A stretch of DNA of 64,000 nt from Microcyclospora pomicola (Eukaryota; Ascomycota; Dothideomycetes; Capnodiales), in NCBI GenBank assembly GCA_002786065.1, contig NHNY01000006.1, positions 558,001 through 622,000 on the forward strand, given 5' to 3'. Under the pieces are notes generated by a model. That model searched no databases, was not told where the DNA came from, and saw only the letters and a program-made list of their open reading frames with translations. The translations under genes and the position numbers were made by a program. Below, piece after piece: positions 53,062-63,288 of the stretch (its first letter is position 1; every line of letters starts with the position of its first letter).

Positions 53062-54095
53062 TGAAAAGACCAGGCGGGCAGAGGTGTCAGGCCATATTAT
53101 CTGTAGTAGCAAGATGTCGAATGTGTCAACTTCTGATTCTTCTGCCATACCTCGCAACTATCGCGATGATGATGGGTCTTCTGTAATAATAAGACGCGTA
53201 ATGTATATAGTCTATGTCGCCGTGTTCGAGAATTGGTAGCGATGAAGTTCGGCGGCAAAAGGTGAAACGGTTTCGAATTCCGGCGGTCCACTCAGAGACC
53301 ACACCTGCATCGGGATCAGCCGTCCGCGTTTCACGTTGTTGCACGTGCGAGCCGCCGACTTCACTCGTTGTTTGAAAGGCGCCTTGTTGTCCTTGTCACA
53401 AGCTGGCCCCAGTATGAATTGGCGATCTTCATAGGACCTGGGCGAGGACTCGACAATTTGCGTAGACGCTCGTTGATGTCCACACGTTCCACCAAATTCG
53501 AACCACATATCGCGCCAGGATCGTCCGGCAGCAATGCCTACCTTACTATGCATTGTGGTGCGCTGCTGTGGCACGTACAGCATTGTTCTGCATATGCTAC
53601 TGCCGCATGCCCACCAGCCTGCATTCACTTGTGTTTCACATCTATCTCTAATTCAGTCTGGGGCCGTGGGTTGTCGCAAGCTTGCCAAGATGATGGTGTG
53701 GGTGATATGTACATGGCCCTGTCCTGCTCCTCGTCCACCTCCGCCTCCGCCTCCACCACCACCACCACCACCTCGCGGTCCTGCACCTGCTCCTGCTCCA
53801 CCGGCGACAGAATTTTCTTGTCTTGTTCTTTTTCTTCCGTTCTGGCAACGTCGTTAACAATCCTTTCGTGCTTCTGCACAACAACCACCAGCACATTCGC
53901 TTTTCAGTTCACCAATCATTCTCTTCTGCTTATTGCATCTGCCTGTGCTCTTCACGGACAGTACCACAGACATTCATTCACCACGCCACTCTGGCCGACT
54001 TCTAGGCCGCCATATTGCGACCGACACCCATTTACGCCATCATCCGCATCCGCCACCTGCCATCAACACCCTTGCCACGCTGCCATCTGCCAGCC
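53062..54095. promoter_or_regulatory. Intergenic region and pyrimidine-rich leader of the aspartic protease gene
   Basis: No gene recognised. The last ~350 bases before the ATG at 54096 are rich in C and T, with runs such as TTGTTCTTTTTCTTCCG, and include a CCA microsatellite, consistent with the 5' leader and promoter of a well-expressed secreted enzyme. Confidence 0.5.
53735..53772. repeat. CCT/CCG then CCA microsatellite
   Basis: Triplets of the type CTCCGC at 53735-53752 run into about six and a half CCA units at 53753-53772, upstream of the protease gene. Confidence 0.85.
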
Positions 54096-55600
54096 ATGCA
54101 GGTCCTGTCCATGACGCTAATTGCTGCCCTGGCTAGTGTTAGCACGTTGGCCTCTCCAACCCCTGGCATCAGCACGTCGAGCAACCACCTTGCCAAGCGC
54201 GATTTCAAAGTCCATGTGCCACCACGCGGCAGCACTCTACGCAGCCCGACCGACCAAATCCGCCGCACGTTCGCCAAGTTCGGCTGGGAGCTCGTCGTTC
54301 GTGAAGCCAATGTCGTCAGCGCGATCGCGGAGGACCTGAGTTCGGCTTCTGCGTCTTCTGCTGGCGAGACTGTCGTTGTGACTAGCAGCGTCACCTCTGC
54401 CCCCATTGTCGCGTCAACTGCCTCATCCTTCCGTATCAATTCGGCCAACTCATCCGTCACCACCGTCGCATACGATGCCTCGTCGCCTGTTGTGGATGCT
54501 TCAATCGCCTCGACTATTTCAGTTGCCTCCACCACCAGCGATGGGGACGCCGATGTCACTGCCTTGCCGCAGACCAACGATGCTGAATACCTCGTGCCGA
54601 TCACCATTGGTGGCCAGACTGTCAACCTCGACTTTGACACTGGTTCTGCCGACTTGTAAGTTGGAGTGGAGTCTGCTTTTGTTGATGTTGGTTCGAAGCT
54701 AACGCTCCATATAGATGGACATTCAGCACGCTGCAGCCTGCAAGCGAGATCGGTGCTCACACGGCCTTCAACCCCAACCAAAGCTCGACCTGGAGTATCT
54801 ATGAAGGTGCCAAGTGGGAGATCTTCTATGGTGACAAATCCACGGCGACGGGGATCGTAGGCTTCGATCAGGTGACTATCGGAGATATGACCGTCAGCAC
54901 GCAGGCTGTCGAGCTTGCTCAGAAGGTTTCTTCCTCGTTCGTCCAAGATGCCGACAGTGATGGTATCATTGGTTTGGCGTTCAGCAACATGAACACCATC
55001 TATCCCGTAAGCCAGAAGACGTGGTTTGAGAACGTCATGGACCAGCTCGATCAGCCGCTCTTTACGGCCGATCTGAACTACGACAACGTGAGCACATTCG
55101 AGTTCGGTGTCATCGACCACACCAAGTATCTCGGGGAGCTGCAATATGCCCCCGTCAACTCCAGCAACGGCTTCTGGCAGTTCGAATCCTCCGGTTACGT
55201 GTTCAACGGCGTCTTTTACAAGTGCGCCACATGCAGCCCAGCAATCGCCGATACGGGCACCACACTCATCCTCGTCGATGACGACGTGGTACGTACTTAC
55301 TACTCACTCGTCGACGCGTCCTACAGTCAAGAGCAAGGCGGCTACATCTACGACTGCAGCATTGCGCTGCCAGACTTCAGCTTTGCGATGGGCGACAACA
55401 TGGTGACGGTCCACGGCCAAGGGCTGACTTACATGGCCATCCCCGACAGCTCGAACAGCTCGAACAAGTGCTACGGCGCGGTCCAGAGCAACCTCGGCAG
55501 CGGCTTGCAGATCTACGGCGATATGTTCTTTGCGCAGTTCTTCACTGTGTTCGATGCAGGCAACATGACCCTCGGTGTGGCGCAGAAATATACTTTTTAG
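54096..55600 (+). CDS. Secreted pepsin-like aspartic protease (family A1)
   Basis: Extracellular endopeptidase with acid optimum by family. Exons 54096-54655 and 54715-55600 (intron 59 nt) give 481 aa. The start at 54096 opens a signal peptide (MQVLSMTLIAALASVSTLAS); the frame is open further upstream without signal character. The propeptide is unusually long (about 160 residues): a KEX2-type KR at ~36, a basic part, then a Ser/Val/Thr-rich stretch. The mature enzyme has both active-site loops, DFDTGSADLW with Asp181 and IADTGTTL with Asp366, the flap GDKSTATGIVG region with a Tyr before it, and a Cys pair in YDC...NKC. KCATC just ahead of the second Asp is an extra Cys pair. The intron splits the first active-site loop. 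Confidence 0.94.
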
Positions 55601-56053
55601 TGAGACCTGAGTGAAGGGACCCGCCAACGAGATCGGGTATCTCTGGGCCGTCCGAATTGCTTCGAAAGAAGATGAAGGCAACTCTAGATGAGTGCGTCTG
55701 ATGATTAATGCTGATTGAGGTCTTGGACCACACATAATGTCATAAGCTCAAGCTCTTAAGCTCCCACCTCCTTGTGCCACGCTCTGCTGTCAAAAGTTGG
55801 TAACTTTTATTCCGCCTTGTGCATATGATGACTTGTAGCTTGAATATTCCTCCTCCGCCCTGACACTCTTGCATTGAGAAGCAAGTCGATACGGCGAGAT
55901 GATCTAAGTTGAATAGATCCAGAGGGGACAACAAGCACATCACAACTTGACTGCCTTGGGTATACCAGGACCCGAGAGTTTTCACGACTTACCTATCACT
56001 ACTGCTGGGAACTGCATTAATGCATCCCCAGAACGCTTTACATGAGTAGCACC
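55601..56053. other. Convergent 3' region protease / DUF924 gene
   Basis: 453 bases; no gene recognised. Confidence 0.5.
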
Positions 56054-57028
56054 TTAGCATGCCACCCCCAAATTCATCACACGTTCACGTCTACAGCTCA
56101 TCGCGCCCCCCATTTCCCTCCTTCCCCTCATCCTTCTTCTTCTTACTCTGCTGCACGCCAAACGTCGACGCCGTTCCAAAAACGCCGTCTCCTCCTCCGT
56201 ATTCTCCCGACCCAATGCCTCGTTACGATGCGGATACCGCCCGAACCGCCGCAGCGGCTCCCAGTGGTCGTCCAGCGACGACTGCGCCGCGTCCAGCATC
56301 GCCAGCGCGTCCGTATCCTCCTTCGCCTCCGCCTCCCGCCGGCACTTGGCGTAGATGCCGCGCATCACCTCGTGCGACGCCAGATGTTCCGAGTGCAGCA
56401 ACGGCATCGCCAGCCAGTGGATCCGGACCTGACTGCCCACGAACGAGTCGTCCTCGAGCGGGCACGGCTTCAGGTGGCGCGCCGCGTGCACGAGCGCGAA
56501 GCCCAGCCGGTCGTAGTGCGTGTAGACCAGCGGCAACTCAGCGGGCTCGCGGTAGATGTTGCGCGGGATCTGGTCGAGCAGGAGGAGCAGGGCGAGCAGA
56601 GTATCGGCCGCACGTTTGGGGTCGGACGACTGCGCCGTCGCGATCTCCGTCAGGAAAGGGGCGGAGAGCGTGCTGGCGTTCGCAATGTCGGCATCGTGGG
56701 TGGTGAACGGCGGCAGCTCGAGGCGCTCCGGGTTGATGGAGCGCAGAGCGGGCTCGAAGCAGGCGCGGCATTCGTCGTCGAAGCTGGCTTTCTGCGCGGG
56801 AGGAAAGAAGCCGTACCAGCGCTGCAGGGCCGGTTTGGTCGCGGCGGTCGCGCCGGGAGCGATGTCTTGGAACCAGACCTCACGGATGCGGTCGTATAAA
56901 GTCTGGTTGAAGAGAGTGCGGTCGAGCTTGAAGGTCTGCGGGGAGGCCATCGCGCTTGAGGTCGAAATGGCTCGCGTGAGACCGATATGAACGTATGCGG
57001 CGCGCCGTAAAGTCTGGAAAAGCAGCAT
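56054..57028 (-). CDS. DUF924 family protein, likely mitochondrial, with apparent C-terminal frameshift
   Basis: Conserved alpha-helical (TPR-like) protein of unknown biochemical role. One exon. The ATG at 57028 gives MLLFQTLRRAAYVHIGLTRA, an Arg-rich amphipathic leader typical of mitochondrial import, with a second ATG (56950, MASPQTF) that would yield a cytosolic form. Family blocks: VWFQDIAPGA, RWYGFFPPAQKASFDDECR, LLALLLLLDQIPRNIYR and the closing GRYPHRNEALGRENTEEE. After TAFL the present frame turns into Arg-rich sequence (LERRRRLACSRVRRRR) unlike the family. The neighbouring frame from the same point reads GTASTFGVQQS, and STFGV is the expected family ending, then stops at 56091. The switch point is a run of five T (coding strand), so a one-base length change or sequencing error is likely. 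Confidence 0.88.
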   Translation of the reverse strand: MLLFQTLRRAAYVHIGLTRAISTSSAMASPQTFKLDRTLFNQTLYDRIREVWFQDIAPGATAATKPALQRWYGFFPPAQKASFDDECRACFEPALRSINPERLELPPFTTHDADIANASTLSAPFLTEIATAQSSDPKRAADTLLALLLLLDQIPRNIYREPAELPLVYTHYDRLGFALVHAARHLKPCPLEDDSFVGSQVRIHWLAMPLLHSEHLASHEVMRGIYAKCRREAEAKEDTDALAMLDAAQSSLDDHWEPLRRFGRYPHRNEALGRENTEEETAFLERRRRLACSRVRRRRMRGRREMGGAMSCRRERVMNLGVAC

Positions 57029-57435
57029 CTGCTCGAGGATTATGGGAGATGGAGTGATGGGAGGAGAGAAGCCTACATGGTATATGTTCTTCAATTATAA
57101 ATCTGTTGCATCGGTGGTTCGATGATCGAAACCATGACGAGAGCTGAGTAATCACTTTTGATTGAAGATTCTACAAGAAATTAGACTTGACAGCTCAAAG
57201 CACATGGCTGAAGCAAGCTCCAGATACGCTGCGGTTTCGAACGATGGTATCTGCTACATATATCACCTCTGTGATCGAGAGTCGTGTAGCCCTCCCGGTC
57301 CTTGATCATACAGTCCTCCTTCGATAAGCGAGACCATCTGACGCCGTGTTGCCCCCTTATCTTGAACGCCACGCTATGCCCAATTCCCCAGTCAAGTCTT
57401 GATGAAGAGGTAGTGCTGTAGGTCTACCGACCGGC
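57029..57435. other. Intergenic region DUF924 / NUP49
   Basis: 407 bases with the DUF924 promoter and the NUP49 3' end. No gene recognised. Confidence 0.5.
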
Positions 57436-59172
57436 TCACCAGGCTCTTCTACTCCTGTTACTGTCCTGGGCAACACTGCCTCCCAATTGACCGAGCACCA
57501 ACTGATTCACGCCTTCTCTGCATTGCCCAACAGTACCAGCCACACCAAGGATGCTTTGTTCGAAGCCTTGCAAGGTCTCCGCGAGGTCGCGCACAGTCTC
57601 CTCTTGACTTTGATGGCCATTACTTGTTGTGATACCAGCGCGACTTGCTGCTAGGTATTGGGCTTGAGCAATCGCAGAGGATTCTACAATTCTCATGTGG
57701 CCCTCAATCTCCCGCAAATTGGAACTGTACGAGTCTATGACTTGCTGCAGCTCAACCGACAGTGGAGTGAAGTAGTTCGCAATGAGGTCGGTATCGTAGT
57801 TGTCTTCAGAGCCGCCGTCTGTCGGTGATGTAACGGCATGACCAACGTGCTGATTCCCAAATCCTGAATTCGAAACATGGAATCGTCGGTCAGGTAGGGT
57901 GAGGTTGGTGATGACACGCCGACAGCGCTCGAAATCCTTATTGTCCTTGCCGGTAGTCCGTCGACTGAGATCTACGCTTTGTGCGTCGGATGCCAAACAT
58001 TGTTCTACGGCATCGAGTTGTTCTCCAATCAGAGTCACATCTGGAGCTATGCTAGTAACGTCTTCGCCTTGACGTTGTAGCTTTGCTTGTACCTGCGCGC
58101 AAAAATTCTCTTGTGCTTGGATCATCTTATCTGCTCTTTCGAACTCAGCCTTGAGGTCGTCGTGAAGGTCTTGGAAGCGTGTGGTCGATCGGAGCTCGTC
58201 CAATGTAACTTTTGTGCCGCCTACTGTCGCAGTGTTCTGTGCCGGTGCCGCAGCTCCTTGGCCCATTGACAACCTTCCAATAAAGCTTCCAGGCATCGCC
58301 TGTGACTGCCGGAACTGCGAAACACCAAGCAAAGATCGGTTAAGCTGATCAGCAGGCACCGCTGTCATACCGAAAGCCGACGAAGTGTTGGTGTTCTGGT
58401 TTGGAGCCTGATTTTGTTGCTGATTCTGATTTGATCCGAACATTGAGAATCCGTTGGTCGCGCCATTACGATTGGCATTAGCACTGCTCGCACCAAAGAG
58501 GCTAGAGGTGTTGTTGTTGTTGTTATTGCCGCCGAAAAGAGAGCTTCCTGTAGCATTGCCGCCTCCGATCTGATTCATTGTGCTTGCGCCAGCGCCGAAA
58601 AGACCTCCAGTCGACCCTGTATTGTTGTTATTGCCGAAGAGACTGCCCGTACCCGTCTGGTTCGAAGTGTTGTTGGTGGAGCTCCCGAATAATCCTCCAG
58701 CACCTGTCTGGTTCGCGGTGTTATTGTTGTTGCTGCCGAACAACCCGCCTGCTCCAGCAGTTTGATTCGCGTTGTTCCCAGTATTGGCTGCGCTCCCAAA
58801 GAGTCCACTCCCAGCGGTTTGATTGTTGTTCTTCGTACTGCCAAAAAGACCTCCACTGGTGGTGTTATTCGACTGCGCATTGCCGAAAAGACCGCCGGAG
58901 GGTTGTGCTTGCGACGTGTTCGTAGCCGCACCACCGAATAGACTACCAGCTGCGGTGGTTGAGGTTGTGTTGTTATTGTTGTTACCACTAAATCATCATT
59001 CGTTAGCATTCAACTTCACAACATGCAGCGAGCAGGCATGCTGAGATTCCCGGTGCGTCTGCGCAACTGATCGGAAGCATGCTGTTCATAGAAATTTCAC
59101 TTACAAGAGTGACGTGCCACTGTTGGCGTTTCCAGTGTTGATAGACAACGAGTTTGACCTGCCGAACGCCAT
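57436..59172 (-). CDS. NUP49: GLFG nucleoporin of the central channel (Nup49/Nup58 type)
   Basis: Channel nucleoporin that forms the Nsp1-Nup57-Nup49 complex and binds transport receptors. Exons 59172-59105 and 58987-57436 (intron 117 nt with a GCTAAC branch site) give 539 aa. Residues ~24-240 are FG repeats of the GLFG kind separated by Asn/Thr/Gln-rich spacers (GGLFGSS, GSLFGNN, SSLFGGN), encoded by AAC-rich DNA. A spacer [18 protein letters not shown] follows, then the structured coiled-coil part with [50 protein letters not shown] and [15 protein letters not shown], which matches the Nup49/Nup58 helical domain rather than Nup57 or Nsp1. It shares a divergent promoter with FIP1. Confidence 0.9.
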
Positions 59173-59509
59173 GCTTGCAAGATACTGTGCTGTTGTGAAG
59201 CTGTTACGGCCTTCGTAGCTGTCACGAGGTTATCACGTCGCTGTTGTCGAGGAAGCTCAAAGCCCGTCCCAGCACTTTTGCGTTACATGAATGCGCCAGC
59301 GTCACGTCTCCCCATGACAAACAGTGCACGATACAACTTCAGGAGCAAACATCAACTTCACATACAGAACTTCTCCACGAGCACATCCACGCCGGTAGAG
59401 CGAAGAAGTAAGAAGATCACACCTGGTCTCCCAGTACTAAAACAAGGTAAATTTGAGCGACGAGAACGTGCAAATATCTACAGATCTACGCAAGCATTCG
59501 GTGGTGAAG
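59173..59509. promoter_or_regulatory. Divergent promoter NUP49 / FIP1
   Basis: 337 bases between outward-reading start codons; no gene inside. Confidence 0.5.
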
Positions 59510-60659
59510 ATGGAAGAAGACGAAGATGATTTCTATGGCGGCGGCGATGGCGAAGAGACGATTCAGTCAGAGCACATATCATCGGAAGAGGCAGAGAGAC
59601 CATTGAAGGCGGAACAAGGCGAAGATTCCATCATGGAAGACGACGATGATGAGGAAGAGGATGAAGATGTAGGCCGATCCTAGAATGACCTTTCTAGAAC
59701 TCATGTTGATATGGCTATATAGGACGTACAATTCACCCTTGAAAAACCAGAAGGTGCAAAGAACGACTCAAGGTAGGCTTATGGCTCGAGGAATTCACGT
59801 ACTTCCATGTCTGACTGCCTGTAGTTCACGCCCGGTACTGAAAACAGCACAATCCCACGATCGGACATCATCTGTTGATGTGAAGTCGGGGAGCAATGCC
59901 AAAACAGCAACATCGCTCAAGCAAGAGCACACACCAGCACAACAAGCACCATCCGCTTCACAGGTGACCAAAGGAACACTTACATTCGATGGCAAGGAAG
60001 GCAAGGACTTCCCGGAAGTCCGTACTTCAACGCTCGATATCAATTCCATTCCTACATGGCCGACGAATGGGAAACTCATCACGGATCTAGATATCGACGC
60101 TGATCTCGCTGAACATTCCAAACCATGGAGGTTGCCAGGGACTGATCAAACGGACTTCTTCAACTATGGCTTCGACGAATATAACTGGGTACAGTACTGC
60201 ATGCGACAGCAGCAGATGGGCGGCCTGATAGAAGGCCAAAAGGCTGAAGACGCACAGATGAAGGCCATGCTTGGGGGCATGGGTGGAGGTCCGACTGGTG
60301 CAGGTGGTGGGATGCCTCCGGGTATGCCTGGGATGCCAGGTATGCCACCAGGGATGCCCGGGATGCCTGGTATGGAAGATATGCAGCGAATGATGCAGCA
60401 AATGGCATCGTCAGGCATGGATCCGACTCAAATAGGCTTCGAGCAGATGATGCAAATGATGAACGGTGGCGGCGGTGGTGGTTTCGGATCAGGCGGAAAC
60501 TCTGCTTCACCTGCACCAGGACCCGGACAAGGCTTCCAACCTCCGACCGGGCCACAAGCTGGGATGGACGGGTATAGCGAGCAGCAGATGGCTATCATGC
60601 AAGGTGGTGGTAGAGGCGGGCGAGGGGGGAGGAGAGGTCGAGGATCGGGGTACTGGTAG
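59510..60659 (+). CDS. FIP1: Pre-mRNA polyadenylation factor Fip1
   Basis: Subunit of the cleavage and polyadenylation factor that tethers poly(A) polymerase. Exons 59510-59668, 59723-59772 and 59825-60659, introns 54 and 52 nt, give 347 aa. The start MEEDEDDFYGGG is the usual acidic Fip1 beginning; the preceding in-frame sequence has no ATG. The acidic N-terminus includes DDDDEEEDEDD, then VQFTLEKPEG (poly(A) polymerase-binding-type block). The diagnostic Fip1 motif is LDINSIPTWP followed by KPWRLPGTDQTDFFNYGFDE, with the core at residues 181-197 ending YNWVQYC. The C-terminal third is Gly/Met/Pro-rich (GMPPGMPGMPGM) and ends in an RGG-like tail GGRGGRGGRRGRG. The 50-nt middle exon is essential for keeping frame. 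Confidence 0.95.
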
Positions 60660-61431
60660 GCAGATACATCTGTCGACCAGTCATTTGGTATCAGCAGAGT
60701 ACAAGAGTACAAGAGTACCTGGACGCTGTTTGTTCAAGACGTTGTAGCATCAATGCAGGCAACATTGTAACCTAAGCAACCCCATGATCCGATCGAGTTC
60801 GTGTTCAATCGTTCGAGCTTTGCATACTGTTTCACATACTCCAGTGATTGCTTTGGCACACACTTGCAATATGTAGATTGAATGTAACCTGAACTCAGGG
60901 ATCGATTCGACTCGATGTCGTGACATTTCGTCTTGTTGATAAACATGGTTCTTGTGTACCTGTCTTCCTCCCAATTACGCTTCCGCATGCGACATGAACG
61001 CATATGCTACACCTCCATGTACTCCCTCATTTCACTTATGATTAGAGAGTTCTGGAAGCAGTAACAGATCTCGAACGAGGTCCTCGAATAGTTGATGTTG
61101 GCACATTCGCCCTATAGCACGCTAGCACGTGATCGTCCGTGGAGCTTGGACCGTTTACGTCTTGCTGAATTTGCTCGCCCTACAACACACCTCAGCATTC
61201 GGTAATACCTGTTCTACAGTCTTTACACCTTCCCTCCTGCAAAGAAGTGGAAGTCATGAGCGTGATACACTCACGTTGTCACGACCTCGATGAAGTGGTT
61301 TGGTGAGCTTCATCCTCAGCACGCACTGAAGTGTGTGCATCATTGTGCACCACTGTCCTTGACGCTAACATACATACCTTTCCCAGAGCCTCTCCACCCT
61401 GCCTGAACTGTCGAAAGCACACAGTAGCAAA
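60660..61431. other. Intergenic region FIP1 / GID8
   Basis: 772 bases; no gene recognised. It holds the FIP1 3' end and the GID8 promoter. Confidence 0.5.
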
Positions 61432-62607
61432 ATGCGCGGGTCGCATCATGCAATCGAACGGAAGATGGAGGAGATGAAGCCGAGCAAGAGGTCAGTTGAT
61501 TTCCGGTTCAGCCGCTGCGAGACATCACCAAACCCGTGTTACATGATGCTTTTCATTCAAAATGGGAATCTCTCCTAATCATACTGAGGAGAACTACGAT
61601 ATTTTGTCCTTCTGATACCCATACACATGCTCGTGCAGTCTTGGATGACTTCGTCCAGACTGGCTTGGGCAGACACGCGTCGCATTATCAAGTTTGTGTT
61701 GTTGAAATGCTGGCATAAACTGACAAGATCTATTACAGTGATATCAATCGGATCATCATGGACTATCTAGTCTCCGAGGGCTACCCTGGCGCAGCAGAGA
61801 AATTTGCACAGGAGACCAGCATCTGTAGACCCAGCGATGTCACCAACATTCGCGAGCGAGTTCAGATTCGAAAGGCCATTCAGTCTGGGAACATTGCAGA
61901 AGCCATTGAGTTGATGAACTCCATGGATCCCGAGGTATGTCTCAAGATGTTCTTCTTTCCTTGCGTACAACATGATTATACCGTAGTTCATGCACCACTC
62001 GTAATATCCTTCGGGATAGACTTGACGAGAAACAACCTACGACTTCAGTCCTCAGTATGATTTGTCAACTTATGTCGAAGCTTCACGATTGATACCGCGT
62101 TAAAAGCGAGTAGCTGACAACACGTCATAGATTTTGGATACACATCACCACCTCCATTTTGATCTGCTGCAGCTCCAACTCATTGAGATCATTCGTGGTA
62201 TACTCAACAAGCCTGGAGGACAGCCTCAACCTGCCGACTTTCTTCCTGCGATACAGTTCGCCACTCAACAACTGTCACCTCGGGCACCCACAGATCCAGT
62301 CTATCGGACCGCACTCGAGCGCACAATGGCTCTCATGATCTTTCCCGAGGACAAAATGACACCAGAATTCAAAGAATTACTTGATCTGCGCCTGAGAGAA
62401 AGGGTAGCAACTAATGTGAACCAAAGCATACTTGAAAGTCGTGGCGAACGATCCGAGGCGAAGATCAGACAGTTGGTCAGAGCCAGAGCATGGGCCGAGA
62501 TCCAGGCGAGGGAGGCTAAAGTAGACCTTCCTGCGTGTATGCCAATCGGTCTGGACGTACCAGAGGACTCGTATGGCGCAGGAGAGGGAGAAGCTATGGT
62601 GTCATAG
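61432..62607 (+). CDS. GID8: GID8-type subunit of the GID/CTLH ubiquitin ligase
   Basis: Scaffold subunit of the GID/CTLH E3 complex, which in yeast degrades gluconeogenic enzymes on glucose return. Exons 61432-61490, 61739-61934 and 62131-62607 give 243 aa. LisH motif: INRIIMDYLVSEGYPGAAEKF (about 22-42). CTLH: IRERVQIRKAIQSGNIAEAI and following (about 55-112), then ILDTHHHLHFDLLQLQLIEI. The CRA region holds FATQQLSPRAPTDP, ERTMALMIFP and LLDLRLRERVATNVNQSIL. The N-terminus MRGSHHAIERKMEEMKPSKS comes from a short first exon; the Ser-Asp-Ile-Asn junction matches the family. Introns are long here, 248 and 196 nt, against about 55 nt in neighbours. Confidence 0.92.
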
Positions 62608-63288
62608 GTTGTACGAAGTGATGACTTCTATGGACTTGGTATTTAGCGTAGGCGTTGGGCGGCTTGCATTTGCGCTTAGCAATAACATATGCTCTGTATC
62701 AGTAGAAGCTAGCCTTCTATTATCCTTACCATCGGTATTGCAATGATGGAAAAGCAGTGTTGCTGTACTGTTCTAGTTCACTTGGCTGTGTTCGGGGACA
62801 TGCCAACTCAAGTATCGGATTTTCGCCCTGTATGTGCTCAGCAGGAGTCATCTCCCTCCTTTGGCGACGTCGTGATACCCTCTTAATCCTACCCAGGGAT
62901 TTGCAAAAACATATAACATAGATATGTTTGTGTTGCGTCGATCAGCGTTCTCTTGGCAACACCACCCCCACGGCTTGAGCGGTGATCGGATGGCCCCGAC
63001 TGGCTCTCGCCACACTGGAGTACGCGGTCGGCCACATCAGCTGTTTCACTACACGGCCGTGGACCATGGTTCTTCCATGTCGAAAGCAACATCTCGATCA
63101 GTGACGGCCGGCGACTTCACCGTAGCGGTTGTCATGTTGGACCATCCGTGAAGGCCTACAGCTTCTTACCACCCTGGTCGCGCACCTCATTCCACGGAGG
63201 ATCACGTCGGCCTCGGCAGCGCCCAAACGTGCCCTAACACAGCACGTCGACCATTGAAATCATCGCCCCGAGCAAGCACAATGCAAGC
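62608..63288. other. Intergenic region GID8 / right-edge gene
   Basis: 681 bases; no gene recognised. Confidence 0.5.

Noticed and set aside
57105-57125. GGTTCGATGATCGAAACC, looks like a tRNA B box or palindrome
   Set aside because: No acceptor, D or anticodon stems around it; a short chance inverted repeat.
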